Shown: positions 12,885 through 23,177, counted from the stretch's first letter. The stretch: 64,000 bases of DNA from Gigaspora rosea (GCA_003550325.1 QKWP01000436.1:206168-270167); one strand, 5' to 3'. Notes: generated by a model not told the origin, from the letters alone. Numbers and translations are program-made.

Positions 12885-12948
12885 GTAGAATTTGAACACT
12901 GTACCTTTGTTACAATTACTTGGGGGTGACAACAATCCAACTACACTA
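12885..12948 (-). promoter_or_regulatory. tRNA-like Pol III A and B boxes in the retroposon
   Basis: On the minus strand, TAGTGTAGTTGG (12937-12948) fits the tRNA A-box consensus TRGYNNARNNGG exactly, and GTTCAAATTC within 12885-12897 fits the B-box consensus GWTCRANNC. Their spacing of about 40 nt is normal for a tRNA. The segment does not fold into an evident functional tRNA, so it is best read as the tRNA-derived head of a SINE-like element. Confidence 0.55.
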
Positions 12949-12963
12949 TGTCGCTATGCATCC

Positions 12964-13287
12964 ACTTATTTGCGTGGGTAATACAAGCTCCTAGAGAGGA
13001 AATAGCCAATCAGAGAGTGCAAATTTTGACTATTCCGGATCAGCCCGACAAAGAATTCGAACACGTGTAAAAGAAAAAAAAAGCAAAAATACGCAAAAAC
13101 TAATGTTTAAATTGATCTTGGTGCACTAATTAAAAATAACAGGAATGAAATTTTACTTATATTAAACATCACTCCAACCTTATAGGCTCTAACTTTAAGA
13201 CCCCAACCCTAAATTTTTATTTCACGCACTTAGTTTATTTACAAAATCAGATGTTCTTTTTGGGTTGTGTTACCCGCGCAAATAAGT
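12964..13287. repeat. Inverted repeat near the retroposon 5' end
   Basis: ACTTATTTGCGTGGGTAA at 12964-12981 is mirrored, with one change, by TTACCCGCGCAAATAAGT ending at 13287. These arms bracket about 280 bp between the tRNA-like boxes and the retroposon 5' end. This may be a later MITE insertion that pushed the tRNA-like head away from the 5' terminus. No target duplication was found. Confidence 0.45.
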
Positions 13288-13384
13288 AAAATAGAGTAAT
13301 GTTGCTACACCCCATGCTAAATAAGTTTTATTAAAGAAAAATATTATATAATCAATTAATCAAATTTTGGGTCTAATATTATTT

Positions 13385-14175
13385 GGGAAAATAAATTTGT
13401 CGCACTTGCGACATGTCACACCTGTTCAACCAATCAAATCACACGATTTTATAGGCAAAAAATTTTATTTTTTAAAATTTAAAATTTTATTTAATAAAGT
13501 ATAAAATATGTATAAAATAGCACATTATATAACATAAAATTTTTATTATGAACAACTTTTTCTAAGGGAAGTGCCGTTTATTACGTAATTTATTTTTATT
13601 AGGAGGTCTTACCCCCTCTCCCCTCTGTGATCTAATTAGCAGCCAATAATAATTTTTATATATAATATATAAACGTGATAGACTGCTAACCCCCTCCCTC
13701 CTCGAAATTACGTAATAAATGGCACTTCCCTAAGCCATAAAGATAAATTGTCTTAGTAAAAAAAACGTTTTATAAGAAAAACCAAAAATTTCCAAAGTTA
13801 GCACATATAAACCTTTTTTTTACTAAAACAATCTACTCCTTTAATTTAAAAAAAGTTGTTTAGTGTAAAATTTTACATATAATACTTAAATGTAAATATA
13901 GATTATATAAGTAAAAAAAAAGTTTTATATATGCTAACGTTCGAAATTTTTGATTTTTCTTATAAAACATTTTTTTACTAAGACAATCTAATTTATCTTT
14001 ATGACTTAAAAAAAGTTGTTCAGAATAAAATTTTTCACTATATACTTTAATATCGCTTATTTATTTTTACATTTTACTAGTAAAATTTTTAATTTTTAAA
14101 CCATAAAATTTTTTGTCTACAAAATCATGTGATTTGATTGGTCGACATCAGGGGGTGTGACAAATTTCTATTCCC
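13385..14175. mobile_element. Mutator-like MITE with long TIRs and 9-bp TSD
   Basis: Ends GGGAAAATAAATTTGTC and GACAAATTTCTATTCCC are inverted repeats, and the similarity continues for a few hundred bases into both arms (for example CCAATCAAATCACA in the left arm and its counterpart in the right). A perfect 9-bp duplication ATATTATTT flanks it at 13376-13384 and 14176-14184. Long inverted arms with a 9-bp duplication are characteristic of MULEs. It has no coding region. A Harbinger-like element interrupts its left arm. Confidence 0.8.
13566..13730. mobile_element. PIF/Harbinger-like MITE nested in a MULE arm
   Basis: A 165-bp element with ends GGGAAGTGCCGTTTATTACG and CGTAATAAATGGCACTTCCC, flanked by TAA on both sides (13563-13565, 13731-13733). 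The opposite arm of the host element (around 14000-14020) preserves the uninterrupted site, with a single TAA followed by GTCATAAAG in reverse complement. Insertion and duplication can therefore be verified inside this window. Confidence 0.85.
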
Positions 14176-14184
14176 ATATTATTT

Positions 14185-14646
14185 TATTAATAAATTAAGA
14201 AATTGTTATTCGATTTTACCACTTAAATGTCTTAACTTTAAAAACTTTTATTAATATTATCTCTATGAGTTCTTGATCAAATTTAATAAAAAAATTTTAT
14301 TTGAATTTTATGGATTCACAAAATTAAAATAAAAAAAATTTTTATCAAGTTTGATCAAGAACTCGTGGAGATATTTTTGATAAAAGTTCCTATAAACAAT
14401 TTCAATGCAGCTTTTTTGTAATATGTTTTTTTTGTTTTTTCAAAATAACCCACTGTTTGGCAATGATTTACAGGAAATTTTACTATCCTAACTAAAAAAA
14501 AATTATAACAAGACTTGTAGCACATATTATGGACTAATAGAATCTCAAATTTTATAAAAAATTATTAAAAACTCGTAAAGATATTAACATTTTTGTAAAT
14601 TTGAATACATATATTTTTGCAAGTTTTCATCTAAACTTCAAATACT
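14185..14646. other. Intergenic with a short inverted repeat
   Basis: A TCAAATTTAATAAAAAAATT stretch near 14278 and its inverted counterpart near 14335-14365 (followed by TTGATCAAGAACTCGTGGAG) form a hairpin of about 100 bp. No gene was recognised. Confidence 0.4.
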
Positions 14647-14654
14647 TCTGAAAG

Positions 14655-16441
14655 TAGAGGTTGGACCTGTGAACCCCTTATCCGGATATCCGCATAGTTA
14701 ACCAGATATCTGGGTGCTATAAGTGTCTTACAGATAGTAACCATTATCCGTCATTTTTGAACGGATAACCTCACAGGTACCTGCGGGTATCCGCAAGTAT
14801 CCGCAGGTAGTTGGTGGTAGAATTACTGAATTACGGCAATTACGGCATTTTACTAGTGGTAGGTCTAGCATCTAATTGCCATAAAAATTATGCCACAATA
14901 ACAATATAGTATTATATTGTTATAATTAAGTAACAGTCACTCCGAACTGGAAATGATGAATATGTTGTTATTTGCCATACATTCATTTACATTAATTAAT
15001 CGTAAGTATAAAAGTTATTTAAAGTGTATTCTGCAGAGTACAATAGTTATAATAAATTTTTCTCCGAGTTTAAGCACGTGAGATCGTGTACAAATGACGT
15101 ATTATTACAGTATTGTGATTGTTTTGGGTATTTAAGTATTTGTGATGTAGATTTAATCTAGGAATTCTTTTCCTTAATACGTATCATTCTCCCACTTAAT
15201 ACTTGTAGTTCTTTTAAGATTCATTCGCAAGGAATTATTCATCAGATTTGCATAGCGGTAATATATTACTAGATAATCTACATTAGTGCGTATATCGCTG
15301 ACTTGGGTCTCTCCATTCAATATTTGAAACAAGATGATGAAGTCTATAGTGTTTTACCTTTTTTTGTGCCTAAAGTTTTAGAAAAGAAACTGTATACTAC
15401 AGCATCCAACATATATTCATTTGGAATCATCATGTTGGAAGTATTATATGGTGACTTTTCGGCTCGCTATTTAAAACAATATCAAGTTTTAGATATAATT
15501 TTTGGAACGCGGCCAAAAGTTAATGAAGCTGATTCAAACTATATATCGAATTGATGTGGCATCAAGATTCAGGGAGTATTCATTCCTTCCAAATGAAAGG
15601 TAAAGTTTGTACAGGTGATTGTGCTTCCCCAATTTTGCACTAGTAAAGCAAGACCAAATTTCATATATCACAATTGCGTGCAACCACACCCAAACTGTTC
15701 GGTTTTTTGTCATGCTCCCTGTACTCACAGTAAACATTTCTTTTAACATAGATGATAGTTATGTTATAATAAATTTTAAAACACGTAAGTATGTATATAG
15801 GCATGTACCATCTTATATAAGCCATAAATGCTGTTAACAATGATGTCATTTCTGATTAATTAGCTCGATAAAGATGTTCTCAAACAATGTCTTATAAACT
15901 GGTCTAATTGGCCAAAAAAATAAATCACAATATTTAAGTTAAAATAAACCTAGACCTACAAACCCTTTTTTCATAGTCATTATATGTACAAATCAATGAA
16001 GCGACAGAATCAAATTCGAAAAAAATTTAATAGTATTTTTTTTAAGAAAACCATAATGCAGTACAGCATTTTAACAAACGGTATTATAGCAGATAGTATT
16101 TCTGCATTATGGCATTACGACATTATAGCATTACGGCATTATAGCATTAAGGCTTTACGGCTTTACGGCTCACAGCAATTACGGTAAAAAATACAGCAAT
16201 TCTGTAACCATATTAATTTGTAAAATTAATTGATACCACCAACTATAGTAGTAACTTTCTAACCCTACATTATCCAGATTATCCAGATATCTGTATGATT
16301 ATTTGAATATCCGAAAGGTTATCTGGTTATCCGCAAGGTTTATCTGAATATCCGTAGCTAAAAACTGATGGTTATCCGGATGCAGCTTTTTATAAACGGT
16401 TACAGTAAAACAGGTATCTGGATATCCAGGTCCAAGCTCTA
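14655..16441. mobile_element. hAT-type element carrying a kinase gene fragment
   Basis: Ends TAGAGGTTGGACCTG and CAGGTCCAAGCTCTA are inverted repeats with a single mismatch, and a perfect 8-bp duplication TCTGAAAG flanks the element at 14647-14654 and 16442-16449. Subterminal regions are rich in TATCCGGATATCC and TTATCCGCAAG words on both sides and in ATTACGGCATT words further in, as expected for hAT binding-site arrays. The interior has no transposase but contains a broken protein kinase segment (15.22-15.55 kb). This fits a non-autonomous hAT that captured a piece of a host gene, although insertion of the kinase fragment by another route is possible. Confidence 0.8.
15218..15554 (+). pseudogene. 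Protein kinase fragment (subdomains VIb-X), frameshifted
   Basis: Three reading frames, joined by small indels, read like the C-terminal lobe of a TKL-type kinase. First comes IHSQGIIHQ. After a shift follows DLHSGNILLDNLH, the catalytic-loop motif in its HxDLHSGN form. After another shift comes ISAYIADLGLS, with DLG in place of DFG, then SVLPFFVPKVLEKKLY in the activation-segment APE position, and ASNIYSFGIIMLEVL for subdomain IX. The APE glutamate region is altered to VPK. No N-lobe (glycine loop, VAIK lysine) is present. It is a relic and makes no kinase. It sits wholly inside the 14.7-16.4 kb hAT-type element. Confidence 0.8.
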
Positions 16442-16484
16442 TCTGAAAGCACTTTCTCAAAATGAAATCTTCAAAACTTGACTA

Positions 16485-17810
16485 AGTAAATTGATAAAAT
16501 ATTATTCAAGAGTCTTCAGTTAAAATTTTATCAAAAACAGATTAATATTAATGAAGTTATGATAATTTTTCAATTTGCTTCCAGATTTAGGATTTTCTAA
16601 AATTTTCAATTTTGATAAAAACAGAAAAATCATCATTATATAAAAAGTTTCTATTAAATTTAATAAAGATGAAAGCAAGATCTCACCTTTAATATTTAAA
16701 AAAAAAATCACCATTACAGGCTAGATTTTCACAAGTTCAAATGAAACAAGTTACTGCATACTAATAAAATTAATAGAGAATATGTTAAATTTAGTTTTTT
16801 AAAATTTCAAGTTATTTGGTTAAATATTTATTCTATAATAGCTTTTTTTTATTTGGCATAGCTTTTTTAAAAAAAGCTATACCGTATATTGCCAAAAATA
16901 AAAATAAGTTACCTCCCAAAATAAGCTACCGTCCCAGTTTTGATCCAAAAATGTCAAAGCACCTTTGACCTGAAAATAAGCTACCCCTTTGTTGCACCAA
17001 AAAATAATTAACAAAATTTTTAGTTCAGAAAATAAGCTACTCTTACGATCAATAAACATTGCTACATAGTAAAGTAAAATTTTACTAAGCAAATCAATTA
17101 AATCGCATAAGTAACCTTGTTCAGCAGATTTTCAATTTATATAAAATTTTCAGAGTATGTGTATTTTGACCTGCTGAACAAGGTTACTTATGCAACTTTA
17201 ATTGATTTGCTTAGTAAAATTTAGACGTTACTATGTAGCAATTATAATCGATTGACCAAAAATCACTTTATAAGTTATCTCTGATTTTTTTCTGCATATT
17301 TATTTATTGTTTATAACATATTTATTTATCGTCTTCAGCATATTTTTTTATTGTCTATAGCATATTTATTTACTTGTTAAAGTTTTGTATTCGAAAATAA
17401 GCTACCCCTTTATTGTGCTTTAAATTACTTAAAATAGTAAATAATAAGCTACCTACGAGTTTTTTTGTTAAAAATCAGCAAAAAAAGATAGCTTATTTTT
17501 GGCAACATACAGTACTAAATGAAAAAAAGCTATTATAAAATAAATATTTAATCAAATAATTTGAAATTTTAGAAAGCAAAATTTTAATCTATTTTCTATT
17601 AATTTTATTAGTGTGCAGTAACTTGTTTCATTTGAACTTGTGAAAATCTAGTCTGTGATGGTGATTTTTTTTGTTTTCATCAAAATAAAAAATTTTAAAA
17701 AATTCTAAATCTGGAAGCAAATTGAAAAATCATTATAACTTTATTAATATTAATCTGTTTTTGATAAAATTTAACTAAAAACTCTTGAATATTTATTCTA
17801 TCAACTTAAG
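16485..17810. repeat. Long inverted repeat, arms of about 300-380 bp
   Basis: About 16490-16868 and 17520-17806 are reverse complements with scattered differences. Shared words include ATCAAAAACAGATTAATATT, AATTTGCTTCCAGATTTAG, CAAATGAAACAAGTTACTGC and TTAAATATTTATTCTATAAT. It resembles a foldback or MULE-like element with long arms. The loop is occupied by a separate TA-flanked element. The outer ends are imprecise and no target duplication was fixed. A related fragment lies near 33.72-33.77 kb. Confidence 0.75.
16882..17512. mobile_element. Tc1/mariner-like MITE, copy A
   Basis: Left end CCGTATATTGCCAAAAATAA and right end TTATTTTTGGCAACATACAG are inverted repeats flanked by TA on both sides (16880-16881, 17513-17514). 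Inside, AATAAGCTACC words repeat and a TTGCTACATAGTAAAG to TAAGTAACCTTGTTC module appears in both orientations. Two further copies lie at 26.8 and 34.5 kb. TA flanks fit Tc1/mariner-type integration. Confidence 0.7.
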
Positions 17811-17814
17811 GGTA

Positions 17815-18865
17815 GAGTGTCAACATTTCCAAGTTCATATAAAATCGATTGTAGATCAATATTGTATAACTATTATGGAAATCGAATGACTAATGTCAAA
17901 TCTAGAATATTCGATTGTAGGTACTATGGTTTGAAGAAATTTTTTGAAGTAACTAAAATGTACAACTCTATATTTTTTTCCAGTATAACCAAGAGTTCTC
18001 TTTTGCAAGTGAAATAGTATTTTCTGCTATACTCTCTACTACTAAACTGGATATCAAGTAAGATCCACCAAAGCCAATTCAGCTAATGCCTTTGTATTCA
18101 AAATCTTTGGTTTTGGGTGGCTACTATTTTTTAGGTCTAATTTTTTACCTTGAAGCTGTGCATTTTTTGTTACAAAGTGGGTTTATAGCATTTGAGAACA
18201 TGAAAACTTGTGCTTCCCAACTGTGAAATTTCTTTTTTTTCTTCTTTTGTTTTTAATACATTACTAAGATTTCTTCTAATTATTAGAAAGTGCATCATTT
18301 CTTCAAGTTTTTAAGATACTATATATAAATCGCGCACAATGACTTTTTAGATAACCATCAAATAAATCTTCTTATATATATATATATGATTTATGATATA
18401 AGATTTATGTATCTAATAAATTTTATTTAAACCTGATTACATCTTATTATGCTTATAATAATAGTACTAACGGCACTGATAGTATTGAGTTATAATGATA
18501 GCGATGATTATCGTCATTGTTATAATTATTATTTATTAAAAAAATCATCGTAATGCCTAAATATATTTTTTTTAAATTACATAGTTTGGGTTATCATTTG
18601 AGAAAATAAAACTAAAACACATGTTCCATCTATAGTCGATAGTGTCAAGCTCAAAATCCAAAAAATTTATTAAATCAATGCTATAAATAAAAAAAAAAGT
18701 TTACAAAATGAAAGCTATTACACTCAAGATAAAAACCTTAATTGGAATCTACACATTCATGAGCTCATAATCATTAGTTCTAAGTTGAAACCCCTTTATT
18801 CAATCGTCAGCTTTTATTCTACTTGTTCATTCTTATTTGTGTCGTCTTTCTTGCAATGTGCACAT
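17815..18865. other. Intergenic, nothing recognised
   Basis: AT-rich with a short TA microsatellite near 18375. No gene with recognisable protein features on either strand. Confidence 0.5.
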
Positions 18866-18869
18866 AGTC

Positions 18870-19680
18870 TGCATGCAAATGCTTTTCCCTTTTGATCCAA
18901 AGTTATTACTAGGAAATTCAAAAAGATGTAATAAAATACCTTATAGTGTCCCAAGAGTATATCTGTGAGTTAAAAAAAAAATGCTAAGATGTTCTTATAA
19001 AGTGCATATACTAATGTTTTTTCAAGGGTATTCCCGGCGATATCTAAAAAAATAGTGTGGTATGGCATATGCAAATGCTTTTCTATTTGTTTATACTGTA
19101 GTTATTACTAAAAATCTAAAGACGTTCTTGTAAAATGCGGCTACTAACATTCTCAAAGGTTATTATTCCCAGAAATATCTATAAAAAATTATATAGTATT
19201 CTTGCAAACGTACCTGCAAAGCTTTCCTTTTCCTGATCTAAAGTTATTATCCAAAAGGTAGGGATGGAAAAAAAACAGTTTTAAACACTTTTTCACTGAC
19301 TTAAAAGATGTGATAATTAAAAGCCCGAATAGTTAAAATGTTTTTAAATATATTAAGAACATAATCTTTACCTGTTTTTAATTACATAATAAAAAACATT
19401 TTCCATCTCTACAAAAGGTCAATGTGGTGTTTTGTAAGGTGCATTTGCAAATGCTTTTCCTCCTGATCCACAGTTGTGATTAAGGAAGATTCAGTTGCAA
19501 AGTACTGTACAGCTACAAATGCTTTTCCATCTGATAGAGAAGTTAGTATAGTGCTCTTACAAAGTGCCTCTGCAAATGCATTTTCTTTGGATAAAGGTTG
19601 TAGCCGGAAGATTTCAAGAGATTTAGCGTGTATTCTTACAAATGCATCTGCTAATGATATTCTCCTGATCTAAGGTTAAA
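18870..19680. repeat. Diverged tandem repeat (GCAAATGCTTTTCC units)
   Basis: The words GCAAATGCTTTTCC, CTGATCTAAAGTTATTA and TTCTTACAAAGTGC recur at least six times with variable spacing of about 65-190 bp. The 65-codon open frame at 19.48 kb comes from the repeat itself. A hAT-type MITE has inserted into one unit. Confidence 0.7.
19260..19411. mobile_element. hAT-type MITE, 152 bp
   Basis: AGGGATGGAAAA at the left and TTTTCCATCTCTA at the right are inverted ends, flanked by the perfect 8-bp duplication CAAAAGGT (19252-19259 and 19412-19419). It interrupts the tandem repeat array, whose unit continues on both sides. Confidence 0.75.
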
Positions 19681-20283
19681 ATTCAAAAAACGTGAAGTTC
19701 TTTTTATATGTAAAAAAAAAAATTTAGAAATAAAAATAGCAGGTACATAGTTTTTAGTACATATATTTGATATATGAAAACTCAAATCTGATTGGGTAAT
19801 GATTTGTTCTAGAATTCTAACAGAAGTTTGTCCACTTTGTGTAACCCAAAAAAAACATATAGGCTTTTTGGAAAACTTTGGTAATATACCAAGTGTAATT
19901 TTCTCGAATAAAACAAGTTTCAAAATTATTATTATTATAAATAGAAAGTTCTTATCTACATGTGATAAAATTTTGGTAAAAATTTGTTAGAGCATTAAAA
20001 AGTTTTGCTTGTAGCGAATTTTTATTTCCTATATAAAAACCTGTAATACCATGTAGATAGGACCCCAAATATTCTATGTGAGATCATAGTTGAAAAATAG
20101 CTAATGGAGAGCCGTTTTTTAAAAAAGGTTATATTTGAAAAGTAGGTATTGGAGAAAAAGGTTATATTTGAAAACGGGTAATAGGTAAAATGAGTATATT
20201 TGAAAGAATGGTAATGGGGTAATTTTTATAAATGTTATATTTGAAATGTGCTAATGAAAAATTGGGCTATAATAGTAACCTGG

Positions 20284-20405
20284 CAGGTAAAAAGGAGAAA
20301 GGAGAAAAGGAAGAGAGGAGTAAAAGGGAGAGAGGGGTAAAAGAGAGAGAGGGGTAAAAGAAAGAGAGGGGTAAAAGAGAGAGAGGAGTAAAAGGGAAAG
20401 AGAAG
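20284..20405 (+). repeat. Purine-rich tandem repeat
   Basis: Units of about 17 bp close to GAGGGGTAAAAGAGAGA repeat about six times, giving an almost pure purine strand next to the assembly gap. Confidence 0.8.
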
Positions 20406-20442
20406 TAAAGAGATAAAAATTAAGCAAAATGGCTTTTTTTTT

Positions 20443-20516
20443 NNNNNNNNNNNNNNNNNNNNNNNNNNNNNNNNNNNNNNNNNNNNNNNNNNNNNNNNNN
20501 NNNNNNNNNNNNNNNN
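20443..20516. other. Assembly gap (74 N)
   Basis: A run of N between a T run on each side and next to a purine-rich tandem repeat. The gap probably reflects an unresolved homopolymer or low-complexity stretch. Confidence 0.95.
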
Positions 20517-20700
20517 TTTTTTTTTTTTTTTTTTTTTTTTAGAGAACGTTGTATTTCAAAAAAAGGTAAAATTGGGTAAAAGTTCTATCTAATGTTTGAA
20601 ATATAGCTTACATTACCAAACCAAAACTGCTAACCATAAAAATTTTTACTATGATGCTCAAATATAACCTCACATAGATTATTCGGGGTCCTACGTAGAT

Positions 20701-21915
20701 CATATGAAAAATGATCTACATACCCCCTACCCTTAAATTACATATATGATTTTTATCAGGTGTTTCAGGAATGATAATAGCTGTAAATTTAAAAATTTGA
20801 CGCACACCGGTTTCCGGTTCCTAATAGATATGTAAGATCGTGTGAACTGTCCAGCACTATTGCACCCGAGACCTTATTTGGCTTAAGAAAAAAAAAATCC
20901 TCATGATTTTTTGAAAAGTTAAATCATTATTGAACTAATTTTTCTATAATTTACAAATTTTTACAATCATGATTGTATAGTAGTATATATAAAAATAAGT
21001 GAGCTTTGGATTTTATTTTATTTTAAGTTATTACTAAATATATAAAAAAATTAATTCAAAACACAAGAAACAAATAAATATTTAATAGTATTTCATATAT
21101 CAATAATAGAAGTTTTTAAGATAAAATTTCATGATTTTATCTAACAAATTAAATTGAAATTACTTGAAAATATTTAGATAAAATTCATAAAGCAAGCTAT
21201 ATTTATACAAACTTTTACAATAATAATACAATATTTTGCAAGATAAAAAGCCTGCAATCTTATAATGTCCATATCATCTACTAACCACTTTATTACTACA
21301 GGATTTTGTTATACAATTTTAAGAGTCAATTTTTGTTTAATATTGTCTACTAAAATAAGATTTTCCACGTGTTGTCAAATTAAATTTTTGTTTTTATATA
21401 AAAGTTATATTAAAATATCTGTAAAATATATTATAAAACAAGCATTGAATTTATATAAACATTATAAAAACTAATGACTAAATAATATATTTATTTATTT
21501 AAAATCGGTAAAATTCTAAATTTCCAATTCTCACGGCATTGTGATAGAGATTGCACCTTTTTGCAACGCGTAATAACGATAATGCAACATAAAACCTGAC
21601 CGAAATTCTAAATTCAATATTATCGTTATGGCTCGCATCCGTAAAAAAATTTATAGTCATATTTTCGTATTTCAAATGTTTGATGAAATTATTCAATCAC
21701 ATAAAAGCCCACTACAATGATGACCCACAATCAGGATTGATCACTATTGATTATAATAGTTCAAACAAATTAAATAAATTACTATCAGTAATTAAAATCG
21801 TACCCAATTGGTTACTATTGAGAAAACATGTTGTAATTAGTAAAAACACCTTTAAAAATTATTTTACCTGTGAATAATAGTCGAATTAAATAAAGGTAGA
21901 TCGAAACTCCTTTGT
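20701..21915. other. Intergenic 3' of the SDH anchor gene
   Basis: AT-rich, no gene recognised. The last few hundred bases before 21915 should contain the 3' UTR of the minus-strand SDH anchor gene, but no firm signal was identified. Confidence 0.4.
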
Positions 21916-22283
21916 TTATGCATGCCATACTTTCTTTACAAGTTCGGTCAATCCTACGTCATTGGTATTAAATTCATAACAGCCATAGAGTGCAATAAGT
22001 GTAGCACCTCTTAAACCCCAAGCAAAAACCGTATTTAAAACTGGGTTGCGACGATGCGGGAAATAATCAGTAATCATTGCATCAAATCCAATATGGCAAT
22101 GAAATGGGAGAATGACACCGAGACCAAGATCAGTAATAGGATGTGCTCCTTTTAACACTGATGCGATTGTAAGGGGAATCAAAGTGAGAGACAAAAGTCG
22201 TTCAAAATCCCAATGATATGATCCTGCAACTTTGTCTCTTGGGGGAAGCGCGACTGCCTCATTTACTGAGCCTTTTATGTACT
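21916..22283 (-). CDS. SDH4: Succinate dehydrogenase membrane anchor (CybS/SdhD), 3' exon
   Basis: This exon encodes the C-terminal 121 residues of the small cytochrome b subunit of mitochondrial complex II, which anchors the catalytic dimer in the inner membrane and helps bind haem b and ubiquinone. The translation shows GSYHWDFERLLSLTLIPL before the first membrane span. FHCHIGFDAMITDY follows, with the family haem-ligand histidine and the quinone-site Asp-Tyr pair. It ends with the highly conserved FNTNDVGLTELVKKVW. Three hydrophobic segments fit the family. The exon opens after a TTATAG acceptor, two bases into a codon, and the stop ends at 21916. The 5' exon or exons with the mitochondrial presequence were not found. 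The upstream DNA holds a GC-rich short repeat, so the intron is long or the gene is broken there. Confidence 0.88.
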
Positions 22284-23177
22284 CTATAAATACGAATATA
22301 TTAGTAACTATTTTAAGAATGAATTTTTGATGCCGGAGAAAAATATAACCTATTCACCTGCGCCATTATTGTTAGGAGAAGCAATACGAAATCCCCGGTG
22401 AAAAGTGAAGCCACTGGCAAAAGGCGAAAGGTGAAACCCCCGGCGAAAGACGAAACCTCTGGAGAAGGACATCCCGAAACTCTAATAAACCCAAAAAATA
22501 GCTGAGCTATGTTATTTAACACGAGAGCCACTAGACACAGAAACATAGCTTATATACCATTACTGCAAAAAAAAAAAAAAATACGCTTTAAATTTACAAA
22601 TTATCATCGATATCAGTTTTTTTATCATATCAGTTGCCACGCAGGTCATGAGACGTTAGGCAGGGACACGGAAAATAGGATAACTTTCTTCTGATTGGTC
22701 AATTGTACCATTTCACAGGTAAAAAATAAATTCCTAACCTTACCAGTCATAGGACATGTCACGCTGGGTGATAAATTACCCAGATCATTCAAAAGCTAGG
22801 CCCGGCCCAAGACCTGCCCATTGGGCTTTGACGATTATTTATTAGAATAGGTCGAGTTACAGAGTTTCCAAATTCTCTACTTAGTGAACAGCATATAAGC
22901 AAAGAATTTTCTACATTTTATATGCATTTGGGCAGCTGTCAATAGAAATAAGGCAGATTGACATTTTAAAAAAAATTAATACCATAACTTTTATAGCTCA
23001 TGTCTTGATGAGTTTTGAGGCAATCTTAACGATTTAATAGTCAAAAGAAAGCTTATCAGTTATGATCTAAGCTTTCTTTTGAATATTAAATTATCAAGAT
23101 AGCTATAAAACTAGTATATAAAACTCATCGAGGTACAATGGTTAAGGCAAAAGAATACAAACCTGCTCAGCTAATCA
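22284..23177. other. Region upstream of the SDH anchor exon, no gene fixed
   Basis: Around 22375-22460 an imperfect repeat of about 20 bp (CCCCCGGCGAAAG, with gaaa-rich spacing) is unusually GC-rich for this window. The 77-codon minus-strand frame over it is a product of the repeat. A missing 5' exon of the SDH anchor gene should lie here or further right, but I cannot identify it. About 23010-23130 forms an imperfect hairpin around AAGCTTTCTTTTGAATATTA. Confidence 0.4.

Larger units (their letters stand above)
11905..13316 (-). mobile_element. Poly(A)-tailed retroposon with 16-bp TSD
   Basis: A 1412-bp insert flanked by a perfect 16-bp direct duplication CTAAATAAGTTTTATT at 11889-11904 and 13317-13332. 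On the minus strand the insert ends in an A-rich tail that abuts the left duplication. This is the signature of target-primed reverse transcription by LINE machinery. The body is clearly GC-richer than its surroundings and contains tRNA-like Pol III promoter boxes. Three open frames of 73-107 codons at 12.34-12.87 kb overlap on both strands and show no reverse transcriptase or other known motif. It is either a long SINE-like element or a 5'-truncated LINE or processed transcript. The class is uncertain; the retroposition signature is strong. Confidence 0.75.
20059..20692. mobile_element. Inverted-repeat element spanning an assembly gap
   Basis: AGGACCCCAAATATTCTATG at the left is mirrored by CATAGATTATTCGGGGTCCT at the right. 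The flanks ATGTAGAT (20051-20058) and ACGTAGAT (20693-20700) agree at seven of eight positions, suggesting an old 8-bp duplication. The interior has repeated GGTTATATTTGAAA words and a purine-rich tandem array, and contains unresolved bases. Confidence 0.6.

Noticed and set aside
12870-12960. Functional tRNA gene
   Set aside because: A and B boxes are present, but the acceptor and anticodon arms do not pair convincingly and the segment sits in a retroposon.
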